Shown here: positions 56,148 through 64,000 of the stretch, in pieces
Numbering within the stretch: the stretch's first letter is position 1
Layout of the letters: each line of letters begins with the position of its first letter
Assembly (NCBI RefSeq): GCF_035607555.1
Contig: NZ_JAVHWZ010000002.1
Coordinates: 496,001 to 560,000 of the forward strand
Reading direction: 5' to 3'
Source of the DNA: Candidatus Bealeia paramacronuclearis
GTDB lineage: Bacteria > Pseudomonadota > Alphaproteobacteria > UBA9655
DNA: 64,000 bases
Notes under the pieces: generated by a model
What the model was told of the DNA's origin: nothing
The model's input: only the letters and a program-made list of their open reading frames with translations
Database searches by the model: none
Program-made: the position numbers and the translations under genes

Positions 56148-57070
56148 CAGAAAAAATGTCTTGGTTTGGCCGTCTGAAAGCCGGCCTTCAAAAATCAACT
56201 GAGAAAATCACCTCAAATATCACGGCGATTCTAACTCACCGTAAATTGGATCAAGACGTTCTTAATGAATTAGAAGAGCTTCTCATCACCTCAGATTTAG
56301 GCGTTCAAACGGCATCAGAACTTGTGAAATCTTTGGCCAAAAAGAAGTTCAATCAAAACATTACTGATGAGGAAGTACGCACCCACTTTGCCGATGAAAT
56401 TGAAAAAATTTTAGAGCCTTACGCCCAATCTTTAGAGATTAATCGCACGCAAAAGCCCTTCGTGGTTTTGGTCGTAGGTGTCAATGGGACGGGGAAAACC
56501 ACAACTTTGGGCAAGATGGCTAAGCGCTGGAAAGATCAGGGTTATCAATTGTCGATTGTGGCGGGTGATACATTCCGTGCCGCCGCCGTGGAACAACTTG
56601 AAGCTTGGGGAAAACGTGCCGGTGTTCCTGTGATAAAAGGTGCTTCCAAGTCCGATGCTGCAGGTCTTGTGTATGGCGCCCTTGAGGCCTCTCAAAAAAA
56701 CGGGGATGATATCCTCCTTATTGACACTGCAGGGCGCCTTCACAATAAATCTGCACTTATGGATGAACTCAAAAAAGTACATCGTGTTATCCAAAAGATT
56801 GATCCCTCAGCGCCCCACGCCACCCTTTTAGTTTTGGACGCAACCACGGGACAAAATGCCCTGACCCAAGTTGAGATTTTCAAAGAAGCTGTTGATGTCT
56901 CTGGCCTCATTATCACGAAGCTGGATGGAACCGCCAAAGGGGGCGTCGTTGTACCCATCGCACATCAATACAAACTCCCCATTCATGCCGTGGGCGTTGG
57001 AGAGGGTGTTGAAGATCTCAATCCCTTTTCTGCCGATATTTTTGCAAAAAACCTCATGGGAATTTCATGA
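56144..57070 (+). CDS. ftsY: Signal recognition particle receptor FtsY
   Basis: 308 residues: only the NG domain with a short N-terminus. P-loop VGVNGTGKTT is at 111-120, with DTAGRLHNKSALMDEL, and TKLDGTAKGGVVVPIA. It receives SRP-bound ribosomes at the membrane and hydrolyses GTP. The long acidic A domain of enteric FtsY is absent, as in many alphaproteobacteria. Overlaps mtaB by 4 bp; the IS remnant starts 85 bp later. Confidence 0.96.
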   Translation: MTEKMSWFGRLKAGLQKSTEKITSNITAILTHRKLDQDVLNELEELLITSDLGVQTASELVKSLAKKKFNQNITDEEVRTHFADEIEKILEPYAQSLEINRTQKPFVVLVVGVNGTGKTTTLGKMAKRWKDQGYQLSIVAGDTFRAAAVEQLEAWGKRAGVPVIKGASKSDAAGLVYGALEASQKNGDDILLIDTAGRLHNKSALMDELKKVHRVIQKIDPSAPHATLLVLDATTGQNALTQVEIFKEAVDVSGLIITKLDGTAKGGVVVPIAHQYKLPIHAVGVGEGVEDLNPFSADIFAKNLMGIS

Positions 57071-57155
57071 ATAAAGCCCCCATAAAAAACTAACAGCTTT
57101 TTAAAACTTTCCCATTCAGAGCCGCCCTCGGCAATTATAGCATTTCTAGAATTTA

Positions 57156-58000
57156 GATACTGTTAGCTAATTTTTTAAGGGTATGTTAAAGTCCATGAAG
57201 AAAGGGAGAAATTTCATGGACAAACGCCTTTATCCAGTCTCAGAATTATTTTTCAACAAAGAAATCAAGCCGTTAATCGATAAATGTTATTCAGCAGCGG
57301 GCCGCCCTCCAAAAGTCACATATTATCAAGTGCTTAATGCCATTCTCTACGTGCTACGGACGGGGATTCCGTGGCGCGATCTGCCCAGCTGTTATGGCTA
57401 TTGGCACACCGTATATCTGCGTTTTAACAAGGGCAGCAAACGGGGCGTCTGGTGGCACATTCTCACACATTTGCAGCAGCATAAAAAATTGAAAATGAAC
57501 ATTGTTTTGATTGACTCGACCTCTTTTAAAGTTCACCGTCACGGCGGGGGACAAAAAGGGAGCACTGCAGTCGGGGAAGAAGCCGCGCAGGGATCGCCAC
57601 CAAACTCCACTGGGTTATGACGGCCGAAGGGCACTTTGTCGAAGGTCAATTAACCGGCGGAAACGTTCACAATGTCACCCGTTGCGAGCGGACTTTTTGA
57701 TGATATCATAAGCTTTTACGTGCTGGGAGATGCGGGTTACGATTCAGATCGTTATCGTCGAGAGCTTGTGTCGAACAATAATATCCCCGTGATTCCGGGG
57801 CGAAAAAATCGCAAAATTCCAATGGATTACGACTAAAAGATCTACAAACTTCGCAGCCGCATCGAGATTTTTTTTGAAAAATCAAAGAAAACAGAAGGCT
57901 CGGCATGAGATATGACAAACTGGACACCTCTTTCCTCGGCTTCATCGCTCTAGCCTCTCCCTCAACATCTTTCTTAAATCAATAATTAGCTAACAGTGTC
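57156..58000 (+). mobile_element. Degraded IS5-family (IS427-like) element
   Basis: 845 bp. Terminal repeats GATACTGTTAGCTAATT (57156-57172) and the complement of the right end (57984-58000, GACACTGTTAGCTAATT) match at 16 of 17 bases, flanked by TTA and TAA as expected from a TA target. The ends are nearly intact while the transposase is dead. Confidence 0.88.
57216..57984 (+). pseudogene. IS427-type transposase, multiple frameshifts and a stop
   Basis: The N-terminal domain is good (MDKRLYPVSELFFNKEIKPL, GIPWRDLPSCYGYWHTVY, IVLIDSTSFKVHRHGGGQKG). The frame is then lost near 57560, resumes in another frame (RAGIATKLHWVMTAEGHFVE), shifts again near 57695 to FYVLGDAGYDSDRYRREL, meets TAA at 57834-57836 and shifts once more near 57890 before KENRRLGMRYDKLDTSFLGF. 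At least three frame changes and one stop rule out activity. Confidence 0.9.
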
Positions 58001-58003
58001 TAA

Positions 58004-58326
58004 AAATTTGATTAAATTTATACTTTCTTTTTTGCTTATTTTCTATATGAGACAGCCCTGGTTAATCACCATAATTTTAGGAGGTTTTACACTTCATTTT
58101 AGAACTGGGGGTGAACTTGTTTTAGGATCTTTTTTATTGAGCACAAGGCAAAAACTGTTTTTTGACAACTTATTGAGATGCTAAAATAAAATCAGCACAA
58201 TGATTCGATGGGGAGCCGTTTTCTCTTTTTCATTAGGTCGCCATATCTGAAATTAATATTTGGCTTTACGTTAACTGATTTTGGAGCTATTTTTAATAAA
58301 AAATTAATACATTCTTAGGGGATGGC
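58004..58326. other. Gap after the IS remnant with no clear gene
   Basis: A hydrophobic 62-codon frame starting inside the IS end (57996-58184) has no ribosome site or recognisable motif and is not accepted. The stretch before 58327 is AT-rich, with AGGGG just before the next ATG. Confidence 0.5.
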
Positions 58327-59289
58327 ATGTTACATAAATATAATCGACAATCTCGCATTTTAAACCACCTTCGTGCTGGACTCATCGGTGGAAGCTGCCT
58401 TGGCCTTGTCTCTTGCGCCATGCATCAAGACCAAAAAGATTATGTCGAGGATGTCAGAGGTTCCCATAAGTCTCCACTGGCAAGCCTAAATGCCAATAAG
58501 AAATTACATCCCGCCGTTGCCCAAGCCATTGGCCTGATGAAAGACAATCAATTCCAAGAAGCCTCTTCATTCCTCAACCAAGCTTTACAAAACGAACCCC
58601 AATCCATTTCTCTTCATCTTTTAAATGCACTTGTTTATGAAAAGCTGGCCGAAGTTGGGGATTCAAGTCGCATAGATCTTGCGGCTGTGGGCTACCAAAA
58701 CGCACTCAATTTAGATCCAAACAATCTTTTTGCAATGGCGCAGCTTGGAAAAATTAAATTTAAAAACAAGCAATATGACCAAGCACAAGAATTGTTTGCC
58801 AATGCGCTTTTGGTAAAACCCAATGATGCCAGCCTGTTGCAAGAACTTGCGGCTTCTTCCTACTATGCTTATGACGCAAAGACGGCTTTAGCGGCAATTG
58901 ATCAAGCCATCAAAATTGATCCAAAAAATCCTCTGGCACACCGCTCTGCCGCAATGATTCATGCCGCCTTAGGAGATATGGATATAGCTCGGCAGCATCA
59001 AAGTGAATATCAAAAATTGGCCAAAAATGACCCAGATAATGATAAGATTGCCTCTCGCCTTGAGGATTGGGAATTTCTTTATAAAAGCGGGAGAATTAAA
59101 TTAGCCGCTTCTGGTGGACCTGGTAGTGGCGGATCTAGTAGTGGTGGACCTGGCAGTGGATCTAACCCACGCCCTTCTATAAACCAGAATCAAGATGATC
59201 AAAGCGATCAAACAACCTCACATATGGATCCTGATTATGGGGTTAATGCCTTGGCGTCCGCCCCTGTAAATCAAGGCGACGGAGGGTGA
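58327..59289 (+). CDS. TPR lipoprotein, first half of a TPR-secretin gene split by TGA
   Basis: 320 residues. A long N-terminus leads to the lipobox LVSC (signal AGLIGGSCLGLVSCAM). Several tetratricopeptide repeats follow (about 60-245: AVAQAIGLMKDNQFQEASSF, MAQLGKIKFKNKQYDQAQEL, ALAAIDQAIKIDPKNPLAHR), then a Gly/Ser linker (about 255-280). The frame stops at TGA 59287-59289 in GDGG-stop-GNAAP. The same frame then continues into a secretin domain. It may be a truncated gene or a readthrough product; alone it would be a periplasm-facing TPR lipoprotein. Confidence 0.75.
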   Translation: MLHKYNRQSRILNHLRAGLIGGSCLGLVSCAMHQDQKDYVEDVRGSHKSPLASLNANKKLHPAVAQAIGLMKDNQFQEASSFLNQALQNEPQSISLHLLNALVYEKLAEVGDSSRIDLAAVGYQNALNLDPNNLFAMAQLGKIKFKNKQYDQAQELFANALLVKPNDASLLQELAASSYYAYDAKTALAAIDQAIKIDPKNPLAHRSAAMIHAALGDMDIARQHQSEYQKLAKNDPDNDKIASRLEDWEFLYKSGRIKLAASGGPGSGGSSSGGPGSGSNPRPSINQNQDDQSDQTTSHMDPDYGVNALASAPVNQGDGG

Positions 59290-60363
59290 GGAAATGCCGC
59301 TCCAGCAGCGCAAAACGAGCAAGTGATTATCGATTGTTATCTTCTTTCAATCTCCGAAACGGCCACAACGTCTAAAGGGCAAAATCTTCTTGAAAATTTG
59401 AAAGTTACATTGAATCCTGCCAGCTGGACGAGAACTATACTCACGGCAAAAGGAAATTTATTAGGAGGAGGAACAAACAATCAGATTGCTTACAATCCAT
59501 TAGACGGAGGCACTGCTGCCGCCACAAATCCTGAAGGAACATCTCCCACTTTCTCTCAGTTGGGTAACAATGGTAAAGTCAATGTTAACACCTTTGCCAC
59601 CGGTATTAGCTGGGCGGGACTAACCTACAATTTGAACATCGCCAATGCCGTTGAAGCGCGATCTGAAGTCATTGGACGCCCCACATTACATGCCTTCAAA
59701 AATTCACAAGCCGTTTTTTACTCAGGCGATGAACTGGTGACAGGACTTGTTGGTACTCAAACCTCAACGCTAGTCAGATATCCGCTCGGCACGACGCTTT
59801 TTGTCACGGTAGATGACATTAAAAATGACGAAGTAACCTTAAGTATTTCTGTTGAAGGATCGGTGAATACAGACCCTAAATCAAACATCCAAAATTCAAC
59901 ACTTACAATTGCCAAAACACGTATCGATACAAAAGCAAAAATACTGCTGGGCGAAACCCTGATGCTCGGTGGAATTTATACGCAAGTTAATGAAGATAAT
60001 AATAGTGGCGTTCCTGGCATTAAAAAAGTCCCGCTGGCTCAATATTTCTTTTCCAATGAGGCAACGCTAAATAAAAGAACTTCAATTGTCGTTCTTATGA
60101 CCCCACGCTCACTTGATGCGGTTAAATTTGCCGTGGGACGCGCGATGTCGAGAAAAGAGGGAGAAAAAGTCCAAGAGCTTTTTGTAAGGCACCCCGATTG
60201 GTATCATTCTCGTCCCAATCTCGTAAAAATCCTCAATCAAATCGCCAGGGATCCCATTATGTATTATGAGTTTAGAAATAGCGATGTTTTACCACCACAT
60301 TGGGGATGGGAACCGAGCTTTGATTACAAGCTTGATCAAATTTTAGCTTTTGCGTACTATTAA
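59290..60363 (+). pseudogene. Secretin domain, second half of the split gene
   Basis: The frame directly continues that of the TPR gene after TGA. A GTG at 59323 would allow 346 residues. Secretin features: VIIDCYLLSISET, the strand-rich ELVTGLVGTQTSTLVRYPLG, TLFVTVDDIKNDEVTLSISV, LGETLMLGGIYTQ, GVPGIKKVPLAQYFF and TSIVVLMTPRSL. Secretins form outer-membrane pores of type II/III secretion or type IV pili. Without the first half it lacks a signal peptide and targeting domains, so on its own it could not be exported. Confidence 0.75.
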
Positions 60364-60375
60364 AAAACTGAAGAC

Positions 60376-60402
60376 AAAAAAAGAGCCGGACCTAAGTCCG
60401 GC
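60376..60402 (-). terminator. Strong intrinsic terminator on the minus strand
   Basis: A perfect 7-bp GC-rich stem (GCCGGAC / GTCCGGC, loop of four) is followed on the minus strand by TCTTTTTTTG. No minus-strand gene lies before it, which points to a small RNA transcribed leftward. It could also stop plus-strand readthrough from the secretin gene less well, since no T-run follows there. Confidence 0.8.
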
Positions 60403-60600
60403 CAAGTTTAACAGGGAGGCTTCACGTCTGGGAGACGTAGGATTGGTATGAACCAACCCTTCGGGCTCAAAGAGCCCACCTTTCGAGTATTGCACTCGAA
60501 ACTCTAAAACCTTAAAAGCATTGCTCTCGCTTAAAGGTATAAGCACATCTCAATCAAATGTGTATTACAATTTTTGCAACACAGGTATGTATCCAGCGCA
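60376..60600 (-). ncRNA. Candidate structured small RNA (5' end undefined)
   Basis: On the minus strand a chain of perfect short hairpins runs into the terminator: TCGAGT/ACTCGA (60484-60500 region), GGGCTC/GAGCCC (60462-60476 region), TTGGT/ACCAA with loop TCAT, and ACGTCT/AGACGT (60425-60439). An overlapping 67-codon frame crosses the terminator and is not credible as protein. 6S RNA is one possibility but the hairpins are separate rather than one long arm. The 5' end and promoter were not identified. Confidence 0.55.
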
Positions 60601-60711
60601 TGCAAACATCGGGCAAATGATCAGCTTGAGTGTTTTGCGAGAAAAGGATAGGGTTTGAGAGAGTTTTTATGAGAAACAAATAGAGACATACATGAAAAGC
60701 CGTTCCGATAT

Positions 60712-60772
60712 CGTCATCATTTTAAAGCTTTTTAAAAAATGCTGAAGCGAGTTCAGTCTGACATTTTTGAGG
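60712..60772. repeat. Palindromic repeat supplying the methyltransferase start
   Basis: The right arm ATGCTGAAGCGAGTTCAGTC plus TGAC matches the copies at 62086 and 54339; the left arm (GTCATCATTTTAAAG) is degenerate. The first codons of the next gene (MLKRVQSDIF) lie inside the repeat and match the peptide KMLKRVQYDAF from the 62086 copy. Confidence 0.7.
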
Positions 60773-61410
60773 CCTCCTCCTCCTTTGTGCATTTGCAAAA
60801 CTTTGCAGATGATGTTCTCTCTTCAAAAATGGGAAACCTTCAAAAACAAAATATTTTAGAAATTGGCGCCAAATATTTTTCTTTCCACTCAAATAGATCT
60901 TCTCCAGAAACCCTTGTTTGTAATGAATCTCAACTGCCGTTTTCGGCTACATTTGATATTGTTAAATCCTCCCTCAATCTACATCTTTCAAAGGATCCCA
61001 GAGGGGCATTGCAGCAGATGGTGGCCGTTCTCAAACCCCGAGGGCAACTGTTTCTATCGTGTTTTGGGCATCATTCACTTTTTGAATGGCGCAGTATTTT
61101 TTTGAAAGACGACATTCCTTGCGGGTTAATTGATTTTATTAACCCTGGACTGCTCGAAACCTGGCTTCCCGCCAGTGGTGAGCGTCATCTAACACAAGAA
61201 TGGGTAACACTTTCATTTCCCAAAATTGAGGATTTTTTGCATCAATTAAAATCCATAAACCTTGCAAAACCTAAGTTTGGACATCCCCCTCTTTCCTTCA
61301 AAACTTTTCAAAAGGCCTGTCAGGACTTTAATAGCGCTCCCTCTCAAAAGCTCAGCTTTCAGATCCTTTTTCTTATCTACACAAAACCCTACATCCTTCA
61401 AGACGAATAA
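60739..61410 (+). CDS. Methyltransferase-like protein, degenerate (BioC/NDUFAF5-like)
   Basis: 223 residues, shorter than the ~290 usual for this family. NILEIGAKYF stands where the S-adenosylmethionine loop (ExGxGxG) should be, and the glycines are missing. Downstream FDIVKSSLNLHLSKDPRGAL, MVAVLKPRGQLFLSCFG and HSLFEWR match alphaproteobacterial methyltransferases. The start codon lies within a palindromic repeat, and no ribosome site is seen. It may be a truncated or repurposed gene. Confidence 0.6.
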   Translation: MLKRVQSDIFEASSSFVHLQNFADDVLSSKMGNLQKQNILEIGAKYFSFHSNRSSPETLVCNESQLPFSATFDIVKSSLNLHLSKDPRGALQQMVAVLKPRGQLFLSCFGHHSLFEWRSIFLKDDIPCGLIDFINPGLLETWLPASGERHLTQEWVTLSFPKIEDFLHQLKSINLAKPKFGHPPLSFKTFQKACQDFNSAPSQKLSFQILFLIYTKPYILQDE

Positions 61411-61496
61411 AAATTAGAGATAAATTGCATACACCCCTATGCTCATTTGAAATCACGTTATATAGTGTCTGGAAAAATTAAGATGAGGATAATGAC

Positions 61497-62042
61497 ATGG
61501 ATGGCTTTGAGATTAACAAAATCATCGCAGCGGTTTTAATCGCACTTTTAACTGCAAAGGTTGCCGATATTGCGGGCGACAGGTTTGTGCATCAAGAGAA
61601 AAAATTACACCAACAAGCTTTCGTGATTGAAGGTGTGGCCCAAAGCGCCACGGCCTCTGCTGGTGATTCTCAACCCAAAGGCCCTGAGGATATTAAGCCG
61701 CTTTTGGCAGCTGCTGATCTTGCGAATGGAGAGAAGATATTCAAAAAATGCGCCGTGTGCCACACTATTGAAAAAGGCGAACCTGCTAAAGTCGGACCCA
61801 ACCTTTGGGGTGTTATCAATGGACCTAAAGACCACATGCCAGGGTTTGCTTATTCTGAAGCCATGAAGACCAAAGGTGGCACGTGGACCTATGATGATCT
61901 CAGCGAGTTTCTTTACAAGCCTCAGGCTTTCGTGAAAGGCACTAAGATGTCTTTTGCAGGCTTAAGCAATACCAAAGAACGCGCCGATGTCATTGCTTAC
62001 TTAAGATCCAAGTCGGATAGCCCTGCAGAATTGCCAAAATAA
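61497..62042 (+). CDS. Membrane-anchored class I cytochrome c
   Basis: 181 residues. An N-terminal anchor (about 8-26, KIIAAVLIALLTAKVADIAG) is followed by a linker and a c-type domain. The heme motif is CAVCH (Cys85, Cys88, His89), and the sixth ligand is probably Met151 in GTKMSFAG. GEKIFKKCAVCHTIEKGEPA and VGPNLWGVINGPKDHMPGF are typical of CycM-type cytochromes that carry electrons from bc1 to terminal oxidase. GAGGATAATGAC precedes the ATG. Confidence 0.93.
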   Translation: MDGFEINKIIAAVLIALLTAKVADIAGDRFVHQEKKLHQQAFVIEGVAQSATASAGDSQPKGPEDIKPLLAAADLANGEKIFKKCAVCHTIEKGEPAKVGPNLWGVINGPKDHMPGFAYSEAMKTKGGTWTYDDLSEFLYKPQAFVKGTKMSFAGLSNTKERADVIAYLRSKSDSPAELPK

Positions 62043-62069
62043 AGTTACGTTTTTTAAGGAGAAGTGTGA

Positions 62070-63965
62070 ATGGGCTTAAAAAATTGTCATCCTGATTTTA
62101 TTTCAGGGTCTTTTGAAAAGATGCTGAAACGAGTTCAGTATGACGCATTTGAAAAAACACTCACACTCCTCCTCACCTCACTTTTCTTATCCGCCCCCCT
62201 GATATCTCAGGAAACGGCGGCTCCACTTCCCACGCACGGCTTTGCCATTTATGGGGATCTCAAGTACCCTTCAGATTTTAAGCATTTTGACTACGTCAAT
62301 CCCAATGCTCCCAAGGGTGGCCTTGTGACCCTTTCTGCCGTTGGATCATCATTTGACACCTTCAATGCTTTTCTTCCCAAAGGTGTCCCTGCCGCAGGAA
62401 TTACGGGCATTCACTGTTCTCTTTTACAAGGATCCGAAGATGAACCTGCCTCTTCCTATGCGTACCTTGCTCAGTCCATTGAAGTCAGCCCTGACCGCAC
62501 CTTTGCGATCTACCGCCTTAATCCTAAAGCCATATTTTCTGATGGAAGCCCTGTGAGCGCTGATGACGTTGTCTTTACATTAGACATATTAAAAACCAAA
62601 GGATCTCCTCAGTTCTCCCTTTATTATAAGGATGTCGTGAAAGCCGAGTCCATTGATCCCCAAACAGTAAAATTCACATTTTCCAAAAACAATCGTGAAC
62701 TTCCGCAAATTGTGGGGGGATTGCCGATTCTCTCTAAGGCTTTTTATACCAAACAGGATTTTACAAAAGCGGATTTGACCATACCCCTGGGTTGCGGACC
62801 TTATGTTGTCAAATCTTTTCAGCCCGGTAGAGAAGTCGTTTATGCACTTACACCCAATTGGTGGGCTAAGGACCTTCCCTCTCAAGCGGGGCTTAATAAC
62901 TTTGATGTCAAATTCACCTACTATCGCGATGAGACAGTACAATTTCAGGCTTTTCAATCAGGAGACTTTGACTTCAGATCTGAAAACATCGCGAAAAATT
63001 GGGCCACAGGATATGATTTTCCGGCACTCAAAGAAGGCAAAGTCATTAAAAAGGAGGTCACACACAAGCTTCCCAATGGCATGCAGCTCTTTTTATTCAA
63101 TTTGAGAAACCCTCTTTTTCAAGACATCAAAGTTCGAAAAGCACTTTCTTACAGTTGGGACTTTGATTGGGTGAATAAGAATCTCTTTTTCAATTCTTAC
63201 AAATCCAGTTACAGCTTTTTTAACAATTCAGAACTCGCGTCCACGGGCATGCCCTCAGAAGAGGAACTGACTATTTTAACGCCCTTAAAAGGACAAATTC
63301 CAGACTCCGTCTTTAAGGAGGAGTACAAGCCCATCTCAACGGATGGAAGTGGGCGCAATCGTAAGAATATTGAAATTGCAAATCAGCTTCTTGAAGAGGC
63401 GGGTTGGGTCATCAAAAATGGCGCGCGAGTGAATACAAGAACCGGAAAACCTTTTCAGTTTACATTTTTAATTCATGACCCTGCTTTTGAAAGAGTGTCT
63501 TTGGCTCTTAAACGCAATCTTCAACAATTGGGAATTACGATGGACATTCGCACCGTCACCACCCCACAATACGTGGAGCAATTGGATAATTTCGATTTTG
63601 ATATGACACTTATGGCATATCCCGCGCCTGAAAGCCCTGGGAATGAACAACGCACATATTGGAGCTCAAAATCTGACGTTCCCAGTGGCTTTAATTACCC
63701 CGGAATCAAAAGCCCCGCCGTGGATTCTTTAATTGAGACAGTTATCAATGCTTCCAGCCGAAAAGATTTAGTCACTGCAACAAAAGCACTTGACCGTGTC
63801 CTCATTCATAACTATTTGGGAATCTATGGATATTATTCTGGTATTAACCGTATTGCTTATTGGGACAAATTTGACCACCCTCAAATTGCTCCCAAAGATG
63901 GCATTGGCTTTTCAACCTGGTGGGTCGTACCCGAAAAGGAAAAGCACCTTGGCAAAAAATCGTAA
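62070..63965 (+). CDS. YejA-like ABC transporter substrate-binding protein (family 5)
   Basis: 631 residues. Conserved segments include TPLP-type THGFAIYGDLKYPSDFKHF, DYVNPNAPKGGLVTLSAVGS, KAIFSDGSPVSADDVVFTLD and FSTWWVVPE at the end, all typical of YejA/oligopeptide-binding proteins. It captures peptides (in some bacteria microcin-like compounds) for the YejBEF importer. AAGGAG before ATG 62070 fixes the start. A palindromic repeat lies between the start and the signal sequence (TLTLLLTSLFLSAPLIS), giving a long odd n-region NCHPDFISGSFEKMLKRVQ. Permease genes are not in the window, which ends 35 bp later. Confidence 0.92.
   Translation: MGLKNCHPDFISGSFEKMLKRVQYDAFEKTLTLLLTSLFLSAPLISQETAAPLPTHGFAIYGDLKYPSDFKHFDYVNPNAPKGGLVTLSAVGSSFDTFNAFLPKGVPAAGITGIHCSLLQGSEDEPASSYAYLAQSIEVSPDRTFAIYRLNPKAIFSDGSPVSADDVVFTLDILKTKGSPQFSLYYKDVVKAESIDPQTVKFTFSKNNRELPQIVGGLPILSKAFYTKQDFTKADLTIPLGCGPYVVKSFQPGREVVYALTPNWWAKDLPSQAGLNNFDVKFTYYRDETVQFQAFQSGDFDFRSENIAKNWATGYDFPALKEGKVIKKEVTHKLPNGMQLFLFNLRNPLFQDIKVRKALSYSWDFDWVNKNLFFNSYKSSYSFFNNSELASTGMPSEEELTILTPLKGQIPDSVFKEEYKPISTDGSGRNRKNIEIANQLLEEAGWVIKNGARVNTRTGKPFQFTFLIHDPAFERVSLALKRNLQQLGITMDIRTVTTPQYVEQLDNFDFDMTLMAYPAPESPGNEQRTYWSSKSDVPSGFNYPGIKSPAVDSLIETVINASSRKDLVTATKALDRVLIHNYLGIYGYYSGINRIAYWDKFDHPQIAPKDGIGFSTWWVVPEKEKHLGKKS
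62086..62144. repeat. Palindromic repeat inside the YejA-like signal region
   Basis: The left arm GTCATCCTGATTTTATTTCA and right arm ATGCTGAAACGAGTTCAGTA are complementary over most of their length. The repeat is read in frame and encodes a peptide almost the same as that in dapF. Confidence 0.82.
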
Positions 63966-64000
63966 TCTAAGACGGTTTCCTCTATGCTAAGTTATATAAT

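Noticed and set aside
57996-58184. A hydrophobic 62-codon frame after the IS remnant
   Set aside because: It begins inside the IS terminal repeat, has no ribosome site and no family likeness.
58327-60363. Reassigned TGA codon (altered genetic code)
   Set aside because: TGA properly terminates several intact genes in the window, such as xseA, rodA and ftsY, so a single lesion or local readthrough is the simpler reading.
60343-60546. A 67-codon minus-strand frame over the hairpin region
   Set aside because: It runs through a strong terminator and a series of perfect hairpins, so RNA structure explains the sequence better.

Overview
The window reads as a chromosomal segment of an AT-rich alphaproteobacterium. 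The envelope operons, the CtrA-type TTAA-N7-TTAA motifs next to DnaA boxes, the ubiquinol-cytochrome c chaperone/YceD pair and the MreBCD-PBP2-RodA cluster all fit that class. Scattered insertion sequences, broken genes, many small secreted proteins of unknown function and a type VI secretion (T6SS) spike locus suggest a host-associated member such as Holosporales or a relative. That placement is inference; no rRNA gene is present to settle it.

Layout. 1-6.7 kb: a secreted unknown protein, a flagellar export operon fliQ-fliR-flhB, a tandem pair of small secreted proteins and a KefB/C-type antiporter. 6.7-7.4 kb: a 750-bp AT-rich gap with DnaA-box-like sites and overlapping CtrA boxes, a candidate replication origin. 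7.4-21.1 kb: xseA, an MFS transporter, a large secreted unknown, then a minus-strand operon for lipid A/Kdo assembly and export (ubiA, pmbA, msbA, DUF374, waaA, lpxK, lpxL), and rsmE. 21.1-26.3 kb: an IS5-family element, a FlaG-like gene, flagellin behind a sigma-54 promoter, a PHA depolymerase broken by an in-frame stop, and a cysteine-rich secreted peptide. 26.3-32.8 kb: a T6SS module (vgrG, MORN-repeat protein, DUF4280 PAAR-like protein) in which vgrG is split by an IS607-type element carrying an intact TnpB, followed by a DDE insertion sequence with perfect ends. 32.8-34.7 kb: two secreted paralogues with identical 3' ends. 34.8-42 kb: gpmI, envC, ctpA, a divergent polysaccharide deacetylase, rppH and ampD. 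42-48 kb: small conserved and unknown genes, bamE, thyX, a thioesterase and a decayed nuclease gene. 48-57 kb: the elongasome cluster mreB-mreC-mreD-mrdA-rodA, then dapF-mtaB-ftsY. 57-64 kb: a dead IS5-family (IS427-like) copy, a TPR/secretin gene split by TGA, a structured minus-strand RNA with a strong terminator, a methyltransferase, a cytochrome c and a YejA-like binding protein.

The most unusual signal is a family of short palindromic elements of about 50-60 bp found between genes and also in frame inside proteins. Copies in dapF and in the YejA-like gene encode nearly the same peptide, and a third copy supplies the start of the methyltransferase. This resembles the Rickettsia palindromic elements that insert in frame into genes. 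Other leads are the candidate oriC, the sigma-54 flagellin promoter, the nonsense codons that separate conserved parts of two proteins, and the RNA candidate near 60.4-60.6 kb.
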